Below, piece after piece: positions 46,668 through 59,200 of a stretch of 64,000 nucleotides of DNA (position 1 is its first letter; each line of letters starts with the position of its first letter). The stretch comes from Chimonanthus salicifolius (taxonomy: Eukaryota > Streptophyta > Magnoliopsida > Laurales > Calycanthaceae). Both the position numbers and the translations under genes were made by a program. The stretch covers positions 48,714,552 to 48,778,551 of the forward strand of contig CM023540.1 in assembly GCA_013350335.1 (NCBI GenBank), given 5' to 3'. Below the pieces are notes generated by a model. That model made no database searches and was not told the origin of the DNA. It was given only the letters and a program-made list of their open reading frames with translations.

Positions 46668-47065
46668 TGTTGGAAGTTGCAAACCAATGCAACTTTTAGT
46701 TTTCCAATGAGACTTTTGGTGAAGGGGTGTATTAGAGTTGGAAATTTATGCCTCCTTTAGATTTCCAAGGTGTCCATTCATAGATTTAGATTCACCCAAG
46801 CAAAACATTTATGAATTGGTTCTTTCCAAAAGGTGTTTTCTTTTCAAAGGGGTGTGTCACTTCCAAAGAGTTGTGTCTTTTCATAGAGATGTGTCCTTTC
46901 ACATGTTAGTCTAAGTCTATATAAAGGTGTGTTATGTAGGTCATTTGTGCAATCAAGTGAAATGCAACTCCATCAATAAGTCTTACCTCCATTGTATAAT
47001 TTTGTATAGTGTTTTGCCATCTTCAAGTTCCTAATTATTTTCTTTAAGGCTTTGAAAAGCCAACA
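46668..47065 (+). repeat. Deleted Copia 5' LTR
   Basis: Begins TGTTGGAAGTTGCAAACC and ends AAAAGCCAACA. Confidence 0.88.
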
Positions 47066-48020
47066 AAGTAGTATCAGAGCTAGGTTGTGAAGATGATCAC
47101 TACCACCTCAATTCCCAAGATGTTTAAGGACAACTATAGAAATTGATTGTCCAAAAAGAATGCTTGACAAGTGCATAAAATGCGATGGGTGGGGACATCT
47201 GTCAAGAGATTGTCCCAAACAAAAGTGTCTATTGTGTCACGAGTTGGGCATAGAATGAGAGAATGTCCTAACTTGAAGAGCACCACCGTAGACGAAGAAG
47301 ATGGCGGTGAAGAGCGGGATGAACTGCTTGCCACCATCAAACCTTAAGAAGAAGAGGTATGTCCTACGGAAGGACATGTGGCTGTGTTGAAAGGCATGCA
47401 TTCTCAACACATCTTCAGGGCAAAAAAGGAATCTCCACCACCAAGTGAAGATACACCTAAGGCCAAATGTTGCCAAATGTGAAGCGCAAGGGTCAAAGAG
47501 CACCCAAGTTAATGAAGAATACAAAAGGCTTTGCTGGATGGAAGAAACGATGGCGAGGACGTCGGTGAATTCTAGTGGGGCAGAATGTCATGGGTCAAAA
47601 CTCCATGACTCAACAATCGGCCAAGAAGGTCAAATTAGTGTGCCCAACATTCAACAGAGGAATGTGGGAGAGTTGCAAAGAAGTTGTAGCTTTAAGGAGA
47701 AATCACCAAAGTCCATGAACCTACGCATTGAAGAAGATGAGGTCCCGAGAGGGTCATCCAAAACCAAAAGAGGTTGGCAATAATGACTCGCGAAGGATTA
47801 GTAGTAGGCAACCCAAAATCTAGTACTGCATGGAAGAAACATGTACATTGATTCAAGGTTTCATTTCTCAAGAGGTCATGTCAAGCAAAAGACAATAAAG
47901 ATGGAGTATTGCAATACCAAAAAACAGGTGACAAATATTTTTACAAAGGCCTTGTCTACTGAATCATTCAAGAAATTGAGAGAGATGCTAGGAATGAAGT
48001 TGCTTTTGGTTTGAAGAGAG
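47066..48020 (+). pseudogene. Copia gag zinc-knuckle and RNase H tail
   Basis: At 47160-47280 the sequence encodes CIKCDGWGHLSRDC followed by a second knuckle CLLCHELG with a frameshift, then acidic residues. At 47845-48000 it encodes FHFSRGHVKQKTIKMEY and TNIFTKALSTESFKKLREML, the end of Copia RNase H. Protease, integrase and RT are absent. Confidence 0.82.
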
Positions 48021-48392
48021 TGCTGGAAGTTGCAAACCAGTGCAACTTTTTGTTTTTCAATGAGACAATTGATGATTTTGACTGAAGGGATATGTTGGAC
48101 TTGGAAACCTATGCATCCTTTAGGTTTGCAACGAGTCCATTCATGGATTTGGATTCACCCAAGCAACGCATTTATGAAATGTGTGTTTTCCAAAGAGTTG
48201 TGTTATTTCCAAAGAGATGTGTCCTTTCACATGTTAGTCTAAGCTTATATAAAGGTGTGTTATGAAGTTCATTTTGTGCAATCAAGTGAAATGCAATTCC
48301 ATCAATAAGTCTTATCTCCATTATATATTTTTGTACAGTGATTTTCCATCTTCAAGTTCCTAATTATTCTTTAAGGCTTTGCAAAGCCAACA
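48021..48392 (+). repeat. Deleted Copia 3' LTR
   Basis: Begins TGCTGGAAGTTGCAAACC and ends GCAAAGCCAACA. It is shorter than the 5' LTR through small deletions. Confidence 0.88.
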
Positions 48393-48439
48393 CCCTCTTC
48401 CCTCTTCTTGTCTCTGCCAGTGCTCCTCTATCTCACTAA

Positions 48440-49419
48440 GATTTGATTTATACCATTTGCTTCAGTTCATGTTCTTCACATGCAAAATGATCTTGTTACA
48501 ATTTTAATACAACTTTTGTTTGAGCCAATTGCTATTAAACAGTTTTTAATCAATGAGATGTGAATCAACATTGTTATGCAATATAGAATTTTTCATTTGA
48601 ATACATTTAATAGTTTTTTCCTAAAAAAGGTTTATAACAAGAACATGTATCAAAAATCAAAATGGTTATAGGTAAGCATTTTACTCTGAAAGTGATCTAA
48701 CGAAGGTACAGCTATGTAAGAATAATCACCGCAGTAAAAATAGGTCGGGCTGCAGGTCGGGTTAGGTTAAGAAACAATTCAGGTCAGGTCGGGTCGAGAA
48801 ATTCAGGTTACTAACTCAGATCGGGTCGGATCGGATTCAACTATTTTGATATGGGTTAGAGTTGGGTTTATCAAAACCTAGCCCGACATGCCCGAATTTC
48901 AGCCCTATTGACTGTCATTGGAAAGCTCATTACCTTGAGGGGGCGTATTGGAAGATAAGAATTGTTCAGATAATCATGGAAGGAATTTGTTGTATTTCAA
49001 AATTCAAAAATAAAGTTGTTGTGTTCTATTTATATTTGTACTTTTGATCTCAAATTATAAGTGAAAAATCAGTTTTCGTACTCCCGCATCCTATTATAAG
49101 TGAAGAACCAAACATTAAAATTTAAAACCTATGAAAGAACGAAAGAGAGGCTTAGGAGAAAGAGAGACGAGATGAAATTACTAAAAGGGAAAAGAAGATG
49201 TAGAGTAGCGTTGGGAACAAAAAGCAGTAGAAGCTACTGCCTCTACTCTATTAACTTTATTTTCATCTACAATGGCACTAACTTTGGAAGCCGTAGTACT
49301 TCCTGAAGATCTTCATCCTTATGCAAATCCTGCAACCAGAAACCCCAACTCTAGGTATTTCTTCTCTCTTTTTTCATGGATTTTTTTAACCAAATTTGAT
49401 AATATCTAACCCGCTCAAC
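48440..49419. other. Intergenic DNA
   Basis: AT-rich. A GGTCGGGT-rich degenerate stretch lies at 48746-48850. A CTCCCGCATCCTATTATAAGTGAAG block at 49081-49105 looks like one end of a Stowaway-type MITE, but I see no partner end. Confidence 0.5.
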
Positions 49420-49560
49420 CGAGAGGCGGTTGGTCTGATAGTCAAGAAACTCTCCACGTGAAGGAATGTATTGCATTCGATTCACACTCAACTTATCTAT
49501 GTATGTAGATTGGGAGATTTACGCATGCTCGTGGATTAGTTTTACTTCCAATTTAGAGTG
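49420..49560 (+). mobile_element. SINE-like repeat
   Basis: GGTTGGTCTGATAGTC (49428-49443) resembles a tRNA-type A box region, and GCATTCGATTCACACTC (about 49475-49491) resembles a B box (GGTTCGAATCC). The tail GGAGATTTACGCATGCTCGTGGATTAG is like SINE bodies at 61905-62275. A poly-A tail is not evident because the LARD inserts at 49566. Confidence 0.5.
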
Positions 49561-49565
49561 GGGAT

Positions 49566-51165
49566 TGTTGAGCACTGAAAATTACCATTTTACCCTTTAA
49601 TTTTGGATTAGTTAGCCTTTGATTTGTGAATATTAGATGCGTTTAATAGAGTTTTTAAGTTTTGCAATATATTTGTGAGAATAAAAGAAAAATGAATTAA
49701 AATACAGAAAAGTAGGGTCATAGTCCTATTTTTGGAAAGTTTATAATTTTTACCACCTAATTTGATTTAGAATTATTGTAAATTATTATAATTCAGATCC
49801 GAATATGAGAGTTTGAATTATAATAATATTGTTTAGACTGTGTTACATTGTAAAGGTGGTAGAAATTTATAAATACACAAATGGACCCACTGTTCGAATC
49901 TAAAGCCTAAAGACAAAGTCTGCAATTGAAAGCCAATGAGCCAAAGTCCACCAGTATTCCGGGCCAGATAAAAGTCCAAGTATGGGATCCAAGTCCAAAA
50001 GACCAAGTGGGACCAGTGAATTTCGTTTGAAGGATGGTGTCTTATCTGCAAAATTCGACATTTAAAAAAGACATTGGATTTGGATAAAAGATAGTGGATT
50101 TGAATAAAAGATAGAGATAATGATAAAAGAGTTTGAATCAAAGGAGAGATAAGAAAGAGAGGGATAAGGAGGAACAAAGATAAGGAGATGAAGGAGTTAG
50201 CTGATCTCAACAGAGAGAAATTTTGAATTTGAATGGGCCTCTTATCTTAGTTGAATTTGAAGGGTCCCTTATCTTATCTCTTCTGACTCCTATAAATTGA
50301 TGGCTTTGGGTCCATTGAAAATTGAACCGGACAAGACATCGAAGGGACTGAAATTGGACGACCAAAAAACAGAAGAAAAAATAAATAATTTCTTGTAAGT
50401 TATTTTATTTTTATTTTTATTTTTATTTTTTATGTCAAGTCCAAAAGAATTATATTTCATTTCCAATTTATTAATAAAAATTCATGGCAGTTGTTTAGAT
50501 TTATGATGATGCCAGTTATTAAAATATTTAATAATGATGATTTGTATTCTATTTTTTATTCTTTTTATGAACTTTATATAAAAAAAAAAAATTAGAATTT
50601 TTTTTAAAGGAAAGTAGAACCCCTATTAGGATCAGTGGGACTTGCCGTCTTTCCAATCTAAGGTTCTTATCAAGAACAGTTGTTTTAGATTTGGGGAAAC
50701 ACAAGTATAAAACCCGCTCAAGCCTAAGGCCTGAATTGAAAAAAAATCTGATTTAAAGGATGATATAAAAATTCTAATTAGAATTTTAATAGAAAATAAA
50801 TTTGAATTATATTTTATAACTCTAGAACATTTCATAGTCTAGGTTGTGATTTTATTATTTTTAAATTGGATAATATGCCGCGTCGATGTTTGTCCCGATT
50901 CCATTGTAAATTATGTAAAAAATTTATTTATTCTTAATTTATTTTTCTTTTTCTCAAAAATTCATCAAAACTATTTATTGTTCTAAATTAATATTATAAC
51001 TAAATGTTTTAGAAAATTATTTCCTTAAATCACATCATTTTTAAATAGTTCTATTTTTTTATTTCGTACATATATTTTATAGATTTCCCTTGGGTACGAC
51101 CTCGCACTCTTACTCTATACTATAAATTAGTTCGTACGCTTGCGAGTAATTTAAAATTCACATCA
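49566..51165 (+). repeat. LARD 5' LTR
   Basis: Begins TGTTGAGCACTGAAAATTACC and ends AATTCACATCA. It contains a (TTTTTA)n run near 50403-50430, longer than in the other LTR. Confidence 0.93.
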
Positions 51166-51170
51166 AGTTT

Positions 51171-51188
51171 TTGGCGCCGTTGCCGGGG
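51171..51188 (+). other. LARD primer-binding site (tRNA-Asp)
   Basis: TGGCGCCGTTGCCGGGGA, starting five bases after the LTR. It is complementary to the 3' end of plant tRNA-Asp (CCCCGGCAACGGCG plus CCA). Confidence 0.9.
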
Positions 51189-52247
51189 AAATCTCGAAAT
51201 AAATTATGTGCTATTAGATTTTGTGATTTTTGAAAATAAATCTAATACTACAGATATGTCTTAATTTAGAATTTCATCTAACTTAGGATTTTTTTTAATT
51301 AAAAAAAAAATTTTAAAAAAAATTAAAGAAAAAATTAAAATTTTATTTTTTTGAAATAAAGTTTGACTTGATTTAAATTTTTTTTATTTCTTCCATTAGT
51401 TGTAATTTTAGGACAAGTGCACTTAGATTAGTATTATGCATTTTATTTATTTTTTGTTATTTTTTATTTATTTGAATCAGAATCTTCACCAAAGCTTTTA
51501 TTGTCTGTTTTGCAGAAATTTTAATTACGCCGCGCTTAAAAATCAATAGAGATATGCACAACATGCTAAAGAGCTTTAAATTGCTCGCTTAAAAAAAAAA
51601 ATTGCTGAAAATATGCATAAAAGGTTAAGGTGAGTTTTTAATTTTTTCTTTTTATATATCATTTGCATTCATATAGATTTATTTAGGGTGCTCTTTATTA
51701 TTGTTTGCATTTAATCTGTCCATGCATTTAGGTTGTTAGTATTCATGCATTAGTTTAGATTGTCTTATTAATGTTTACATATTTTTATGAATGTTGTATG
51801 GTAATTTAGGACTGGATTTTCACAATATTTAGAAAAATAAGATTAGTAAAATTGGTTCATGCATTTTCCTAATAAAATCAATTAAGGAACCATTATACTA
51901 GATTTTAGGGTTTTATGCTCAATAGGAACATTTTCAATTAAATTAATTTTTGTAACCGGTAAATATTTTTTTCTTCAATCATGGTGTCTAGGATTAGTTC
52001 TGTCACCAAGGTGTAAAGAGCCTAAGGATAAGTGGAAACTTAAGAATATGCCGTGTGCTCCTCCACTTACCTGGGAACTTACCTGGCCATGATTGTGGTT
52101 AAACTTTCATCGGAGACTTAGATTATTTGGAGAGAAAAGTAAGATCTAGTCTAGAGACCTAAGTTAGTTTAGGTTTTTTTTTTTTAGTTTTAGGTTATTT
52201 ATTTTGTTTGAATTTGTTTTGGTCTTGTTTTGTCCTTGTTGGTGAAA

Positions 52248-52673
52248 ATGAGTATTTGGAGACGCGATTCGACCAAACGATTGGTTAGAATTGAGTCTCC
52301 AAATTGTGAACATCCCGTCAGTCATCAATCCATTATTGACGACAGTAGGGTCTGTGGGGTTATGGCAATTTCAACGTTAGAACCTACATTAGAACCCAAT
52401 CGTTGTAACCATGGTGAGGAGAGTCTGACCAATGGGGGGAATAACCTAATTCTTGAGGGGAATGATGAGGTAAATCTTATCTTTGAGGAGAATCCTATTC
52501 AGGACTTTCCTCCGTATGACATGAACAATCCACTGTATTTTACCAGATATGTAGAACCAGGAGCGTACTTAAGAGCAAGATATTTTGCAAGCCCTCAATT
52601 TCAAAATGATCTACGTTCCATTATACCATTTCTTCCCTACATAGAGCCACCCAAGTCACCTAAATCATCATAA
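52248..52673 (+). CDS. Orphan ORF of the LARD, 141 residues, function unknown
   Basis: The only sizeable sense ORF in the element interior. ATG at 52248 (AAAATGAGT) is chosen because the frame upstream lacks another ATG; it opens MSIWRRDSTKRLVRIESP. The N-third is basic; the middle is acidic and Asn-rich (GNNLILEGNDEVNLIFEEN); the C-terminal third has NPLYFTRYVEPGAYLRARYF and ends with a Pro/Lys/Ser tail. No zinc knuckle, protease or RT motif, signal peptide or membrane segment. I do not recognise it. It could be a remnant of a gag N-terminus or a conserved small protein of the family. Confidence 0.55.
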   Translation: MSIWRRDSTKRLVRIESPNCEHPVSHQSIIDDSRVCGVMAISTLEPTLEPNRCNHGEESLTNGGNNLILEGNDEVNLIFEENPIQDFPPYDMNNPLYFTRYVEPGAYLRARYFASPQFQNDLRSIIPFLPYIEPPKSPKSS

Positions 52674-52939
52674 TCACCATCTTAGGTCAATTGTTGTGTC
52701 CGTCAATCTAGAGTCAGTCTCGTTTAGGATTTTTGTTTTAGGTCCATTATGAGTGAACCCTTTTAAATACACTTGAACATTAATTAACACTATTCCAAAA
52801 AAATTCTAATTTGTACTTGATCACTGTGGATTAATAAACATTGAGGACAATGTCAAATTTAAGTTTGAAGGTATCAAAATGGGATACACTAGTTGAGTCC
52901 AATAAAAACAAATTGAGTCCAGTAAAAGATTTTGTGAGT

Positions 52940-53036
52940 CAAAAAATAAAAATAAAAAAAATAAAAATAAAAAAAATAAAAATAAAAAAAATAAAAATAA
53001 AAAAAATAAAAAAAATATCAAATAAAAAAAAAATCA
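52940..53036. repeat. A-rich microsatellite (AAAAATAAAAATA type)
   Basis: About 95 bp of A-rich units (AAAATA/AAAAAATA) inside the LARD, downstream of its ORF. Confidence 0.9.
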
Positions 53037-54645
53037 AGGGAAGAGTAAGCAAAAACTGAAACACCTTGGTACTTAATAAGAATATCAATTGAGGTCTAAG
53101 AAAATCATGCGTCTTGACAATCTGACAATCTGACGTAAAAAGAGTCATATATATTTTTTTTTAGCAGTAAGACGTAAATAAAAATCTTTATATCATACTT
53201 TTCCGGAAAGATTTTTATAGGATTTATGCTCGGAAGTACATGTACATAAGCATATTAATATTAGTCTGAAAAAGAAAAATTTTCATGAGTCGAGTGATCA
53301 CCAGAAGAATACTAGTGGAGACTTAAACCCAGTGAGTTTTAGAGCCATTTTGTCCTTCTGAGGGTTATAAGTAAACTCTTATTTCTTTGATAAGCGCATC
53401 GAGTCGTTGAGTGATCTCATTATCATTGTTTTGGTCATATTACTAAGAACGCTATCAAATTTGAGTTAGTACACCTGAAAATTTTCTGAATTTATTCAAA
53501 ACAAAGAAATCATCTTATGAAGCTTAGGATAGGATATAAGCCATTTTTAATATAGCCTCTTTTATTGACTAGCCATATCTTCTGTACCCAACTCCGGACA
53601 TGGAGTTTGAGCCAAAATTTTATATCCATTACCTATCATCATATGAGAAAAGGTTAGGGAAGACTTTGGAATAGAATGCACTGAAAAATGAAAATAAAAG
53701 AGAAAATAAACATGGGAACATCCATACATCAAAGAGGGATGTTGAAAAAGAAAAGAAAAGAGGTTTCTTTAAAAAAAAAAAAAATTACTGGGGAAAAAAA
53801 AAATCCATACGTCAAAATGGGACGTTAAAAAAAAAAATTTGTGAAAAATATTAGAGGAAAAATATCCCACTTATATTATGAAGACCTCTAACATTTTCTT
53901 ATGAAAATGTAAATTTTTAGAGTCTTTTATCCCTTCTTTGATATGACCCGGTCCTAAGCCTCGATTCGTCCTATTAGAAAGTCATATTGATCCTAAGTCT
54001 AAATAAGGTATTTCATGTAGAGAATAGAGGAGGAAAAATAAAGGTGTTTGACTCAACGTTCTTAGGAAAGTGGCATCTAATCATGAGATCAATTATTTTC
54101 TTCATCTATGCCGTCTTTGTTTAAAACATATGTGAGAATTTTGATTTGAAAACATAAACTCTTTTCACATATACCTTGAGAGAAAATAAACCCACCTTTG
54201 AGCGTTAATCTTTTTGAGAGATATATCTAGTGAGGATTGAAGTCAAAGCATATTTTCTAATGGTGGTTATAAAAATTGTGTCAGTTTGGAAAAAGAAGAC
54301 TGTCTTAATAATGACTATCACACACAACACTCCGAGTATAAGTCTTGTAAAACAAATTTTAGAGTTGTATGATGTTTAGATTTTTGGCTATATGTTTTTG
54401 CTGAAAAAATTGAAAAAAAAATTAATTAAAAAAAAATAATAATAAATAAATAAAATTTGATGTTTGTGGGTATCATCACTGGAAACCCTCACGAGACTAT
54501 AACTCGTCCACTAGGGGTAACCTAGGGGTTTAAAGGCTTATTGCATACGCTAAATGCAATCGAGAGTATCAGCGAAAGTGGTGTAGATTAGGATTTTAAT
54601 GTTTAGTTTTTAGTTTTTTGTTTTGCTCGAGGACTAGCAAAATCT

Positions 54646-54660
54646 AAGTTTGGGGGTATT
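54646..54660 (+). other. LARD polypurine tract
   Basis: AAGTTTGGGGGTATT directly before the 3' LTR. The related GAGGACAATG...AAGTTTGAAGG occurs at 52841-52871, as if the pre-LTR block was once duplicated. Confidence 0.75.
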
Positions 54661-56232
54661 TGTTGAGCACTGAAAATTACCATTTTACCGTTTAATTTTG
54701 GATTAGTTGGCCTTTCATTTGTGAATATTAGATGCGTTTAATAGAGTTTTTAAGTTTTGCAGTGTATTTGTGAGAATAAAAGAAAAAGGAATTAAAATAC
54801 AGAAAAGTGGGGTCATAGTCCTATTTTTGGAAAGTTTATAATTTTTACCACCTAATTTGATTTAGAATTATTGTAAATTATTATAATTCAGATCCGAATA
54901 TGAGAGTTTGAATTATAATAATATTTTTTTAGACTGTGTTACATTGTAAAGGTGGTAGAAATTTATAAATACACAAATGGACCCACTGTTCAAATCTAAA
55001 GTCTAAAGACAAAGTAATCCACCAGTATTCCGGGCCAGATAAAAGTCCAAGTATGGGATCCTAGTCCAAGAGACCAAGTGGGACCAGTGAATTTCGTTTG
55101 AAGGATGGGCCTTATCTGCAAAATTCGGCATTTGAAAAAGACATTGGATTTGGATAAAAGAGAGTGGATTTGAATAAAAGACAGGGATGATGATAAAAGA
55201 GTTTGAATCAAAGGAGAGATAAGAAAGAGAGGGATAAGGAGGAACAAAGATAAGGAGATGAAGGAGTTAGCTGATCTCAACAGAGAGAAATTTTGAATTT
55301 GAATGGGTCTCTTATCTTGGCTGAATTTGAAGGGTCCCTTATCTTATCTCTTCTGACTCCTATAAATTGATGGCTTTGGGTCCATTGAAAATTGAACCGG
55401 ACAAGACATCGAAGGGACTGAAATTGGACGACCAAAAGACAGAAGAAAAAATAAATAATTTCTTGTAAATTATTTTATTTTTATTTTTATTTTTTATGTC
55501 AAGTCCAAAAGAATTGTATTTCATTTCCAATTTATTAATAAAAATTCATGGCAGTTGTTTAGATTTATGATGATGCCAGTTATTAAAATATTTAATAATG
55601 ATGATTTGTATTCTATTTTTTATTCTTTTTATGAACCTTATGTAAGAAAAAAATATTTTTAGAATATTTTTTAAAGGAAAGTAGAACCCCTATTAGGATC
55701 AGTGGGACTTACCATCTTTCCAATCTAAGGTTCTTATCAAGAACAGTTGTTTTAGATTTGGGGAAACATAAGTATAAAACCCGCTCAAGCCTAAGGCTTG
55801 AATTGAAAAAAAATCTGATTTAGAGGATGACATAAAAATTCTAATTAGAATTTTAATAGAAAATAAATTTGAATTATATTTTATAACTCTAGAATATTTT
55901 ATAGTCTAGGCCGTGATTTTATTATTTTTAAATTGGATAATATGCCGCGTCGATGTTTGTCCCGATTCCATTGTAGATTATGTAAAAAATTTACTTATTC
56001 TTAATTTATTTTTCTTTTTCTCAAAAATTCATCAAAACTATTTATTGTTCTAAATTAAGATTATAACTAAATGTTTTAGAAAATTATTTCCTTAAATCAC
56101 ATCATTTTTAAATAGTGCTATTTTTTTATTTCGTACATATATTTTATAGATTTCCCTTGGGTACGACCTTGCACTCATACTCTATACTATAAATTGGTTC
56201 GTACGCTTGCGAATAATTTAAAATTCACATCA
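54661..56232 (+). repeat. LARD 3' LTR
   Basis: Begins TGTTGAGCAC and ends CACATCA, followed by GGGAT. Confidence 0.93.
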
Positions 56233-56237
56233 GGGAT

Positions 56238-59200
56238 ACATAAGTTAAAAAAAAAATTGATAATTTCTAACTTTTTTCAAAACTCCAAAATACTCTCCTT
56301 CAATTCTCAAAATAAGATTCACTCAATGTTATATCTTAAGTTTTTAAGTTCTCTAGAAAAGAAACTAGCTACAAAACATATTTGGTTACATTGTAATAAC
56401 CATATTGGTCACAAATGGGTTCCACATGCCATGTTGTCTAGAAGATAAATTTTCCATTACCACTTTGACCATACGGTTATTACGATGTAACTAATATGTT
56501 TTATAGTTTAAAAACTTATTTTTTAAAAACAACTCTATTTGGATTAAACAGCTTAGGCAAAAATGAGGTCAATATTTTTCAAAAAAAAATAAAAATCTCA
56601 AACCCATGACTAACCACAAAATGTTCTTAATTAGACAAATTCATCAGTATAAATCATAGTGATTGTACACTACATCTCAGCATTCTTCCTTCCAAGCATC
56701 ACATATTGACAAAACTTAATAAAAAGGTATTTTAATTCATCATCATGAATACATATTTTGAGTTTTTTGTTTTCGAACTCTGTTACAAACACTTGCAGCC
56801 AAAATTTGAAATCTTAGTAGTGGGCCAAACAAAACCCAAATGTATTAAACAAAATTTTGAATTTGGTTGAAATTACATCATTGTTTTCTACAAATATTGA
56901 TCCATTATTAATTGGGTTATCATTATTTTTAGTAAAAATTATAAAAAAATTAAATTTGCCAAAAATTCTAATGAAATTTCAACAAAAACATAGAATTTCA
57001 TATGGCATAGCTGAACTTGTGAGCTCTATCAACATTCACATCCTTGTACATGTGTGGCGGAAATCGAAGTCTCTATTAGCAAATCTTGAAAAAAATAGAT
57101 GAATAGATAGATTATTATAAGGACTATCTAACTACAAAAAATAAGACCCATTGAATCATACTAACCCTTGATTCTTCAAAATAAAAATTAACATTGATTA
57201 AATATTTTTACCTATCATAATCAATACAATGATGAAGATGCTTCAATTGGATATCAACTTGGGGTGTTCATTTGTCCAAACTCGACCCATGACTAGTCCA
57301 AACCCAACTTAAATAAATGGTCTTGAACATGATTTTTGTCCTGGCTGAACTGAGATTTTATAAAGTCTGTCAAGGCTCATCAGGTTTTTAGGCTCGTTTA
57401 GATTTAATAATACAGATTAAAAGCATACTTAAACATTTACCATATTTAAAAATTTCTTCTAAATTTTAAATTATTGCCTACTTGATCTTAATGATCAAAA
57501 TACCAAAGTTAAATATTTTGAAAGACCTTTGTCAACTTTGAGTATTAGATCAAGTACCTAGATATTTAGTTTTACATCGAAAGTTTAATAGGTGATAGAT
57601 CTTCAAACATACTTTCAACTGCACGCTTATGTTTTTAACTTACAAAGCGAAAACTTTAAAATAAAAAATTAAAATAGTACTAAGTGCAAAATAAATAGAC
57701 TTTAAATGGTGGGCTTGGGATTTGACTTTAAAGCCTGACAACCTCAAGCTTTTGCAGGTATAAACGGGCAGTCTTTTTTTATAAAACCTGGCCTATGAAC
57801 AGGCCTAGTATCAACCAATATTACAATTAACTTTTAAAAAAATAATTGTCAAATTCCAATTTATCATTAAATTGGCCTCACATGGGCCGATGCACTCTTC
57901 CTATCTGTAATTCAGCTCACCAACTCACTGAATGAGTGTACCATTGATAACATGTTGGGCCCTACTTGCTACGAGTTTATATAAAATAAACTCTATTGAT
58001 AGAAGTATTTTTATTTTTTTTCAGATACACCCCAGTTCAAACTGGCAAAAAAGTAGGAGGAAGTTTGTCTTTGTATAGTTAAATTTGGATAACCTTTTAC
58101 AACGTTAGATAAAGTGTGACTAAATGGGGAGTATCTCTACTGAAATTAAAATCATTTAAAACAATAATATTAAAAATCTTAATCTTCTAAACAAAGTGTT
58201 GTTGACAATCAAAATCAGTACTAGATTGTTCATGTCTTCCAAAGTGGCTTGAGGCTTACCTCAACTAGTCACAAAAGATTAGGGTCGAACTTGAACATAT
58301 ATAATAGCGAGAGAGTTGGACGAGGACTCATTTATTAGCCCATTTAGTTAAATGGGTGGGCTCAGGCTGATTGAATAAGTCACGCATATGTGTCTGCACC
58401 TGGTCCACTTTTTAAAAACCCCTTTTGAAAGTATAAAAAAAAAAAAAAATAACCATTTAGATTGACAGGAAAACTTGACGAGTTATAGATGGACTAAATT
58501 TCAACTCAAAGTTCAATTTCTAATAACTTGATTTTAGTGATCAAAATCAAAACACAATCCCACTTTCTTAAGAATAGCTAGTGATTTTTACCACTGAGAT
58601 CAAGTGATTACAAATTTATTTTTTGAGTCAACCTGTAACTCATCATGTCTAGTATTAATCCTAATGATTAAATTTTCAATGGGTTCAAACTGCGGGCCTG
58701 CCATTTTGTGGGCCTTCTGTTTATTATTTTCAGCTTTGTCGGCTGGTTGGGTTTGTTGCTGTATTTCTTTGGGCCAGCCTTTTGTTGGATCACTTAATGT
58801 GTTTTGTTATCTGTCTGACTCGGGTTGTGGGCTTTGATTGTTTGTATAGTTTGGGGTTTCTCCCTCATTTTTGAATGAAATATTAATAGCTTGGGATTCA
58901 TACTTTTCCAAACAAGTGGGCTTGAGCTTTAGACTTGAAAAGCCCATTAGGCTGCACGTGGCCTCAAGAATTTATATATGTAAGTGGTGACATGATTTAA
59001 AGAGCAGTCTGGGCTTGCCTGTAAACGGGCCTGGTATAGACCAACGGCCACCACGGTGGTGGCACCACCTAAATTACCGCGTAACATGTTTTTATGGTTC
59101 ATTTGATCATGAAAGTGATCGTGGCCCACCCAGTCAACGATCACTCAATGGGAGGGTTGTTAACATGACTAACGTCTATGAGTGTTATTATTTTTATTTA

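Larger units (their letters stand above)
46668..48392 (+). mobile_element. Internally deleted Copia in gypsy LTR
   Basis: LTRs at 46668-47065 (398 bp) and 48021-48392 (372 bp), starting TGTTGGAAG/TGCTGGAAG and ending AAGCCAACA. CCCTC is duplicated at 46663-46667 and 48393-48397. The primer-site relative TAGTATCAGAGC is at 47069-47080 and a GAAGAGAG purine tract precedes the second LTR. The 955-bp interior keeps the gag zinc knuckles and the last part of RNase H; everything between is lost. Confidence 0.9.
41715..48440 (-). mobile_element. Ty3/gypsy element, 3' end lost
   Basis: On the - strand, from 45569 leftwards, come primer site, gag, zinc knuckle, protease, RT, RNase H and integrase in gypsy order. 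A 5' LTR starts at 45569 and is interrupted by a short Copia at 46668-48392; its outer end is not sharply defined. The integrase breaks off into a LINE near 41715 and no intact 3' LTR follows, only small LTR fragments at 31080-31528. A deletion must therefore have accompanied the LINE insertion or come later. Confidence 0.82.
49566..56232 (+). mobile_element. LARD-like LTR retrotransposon, structurally complete
   Basis: LTRs at 49566-51165 (1600 bp) and 54661-56232 (1572 bp) are highly similar; most of the length difference is a gap of about 28 bp near 55017. GGGAT is duplicated at 49561-49565 and 56233-56237. A perfect primer site for tRNA-Asp follows the first LTR, and the purine-rich AAGTTTGGGGGTATT precedes the second. 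The 3.5-kb interior has no gag-pol, only one 141-residue ORF at 52248-52673. This fits a large retrotransposon derivative mobilised by another gypsy element; Athila-type elements use this primer. Confidence 0.93.

Noticed and set aside
49081..49105. Stowaway-type MITE at the CTCCCGCATCC block
   Set aside because: No matching inverted end or TA pair was found downstream.
49833..50210. 125-residue ORF on the - strand, repeated at 54996-55280
   Set aside because: Lies inside the LTRs of the LARD and is repeated only because the LTR is; it shows no domain.
52821..53148. Phe/Leu/Ile-rich and Lys-rich ORFs on both strands
   Set aside because: Produced by the A-rich microsatellite at 52940-53036.
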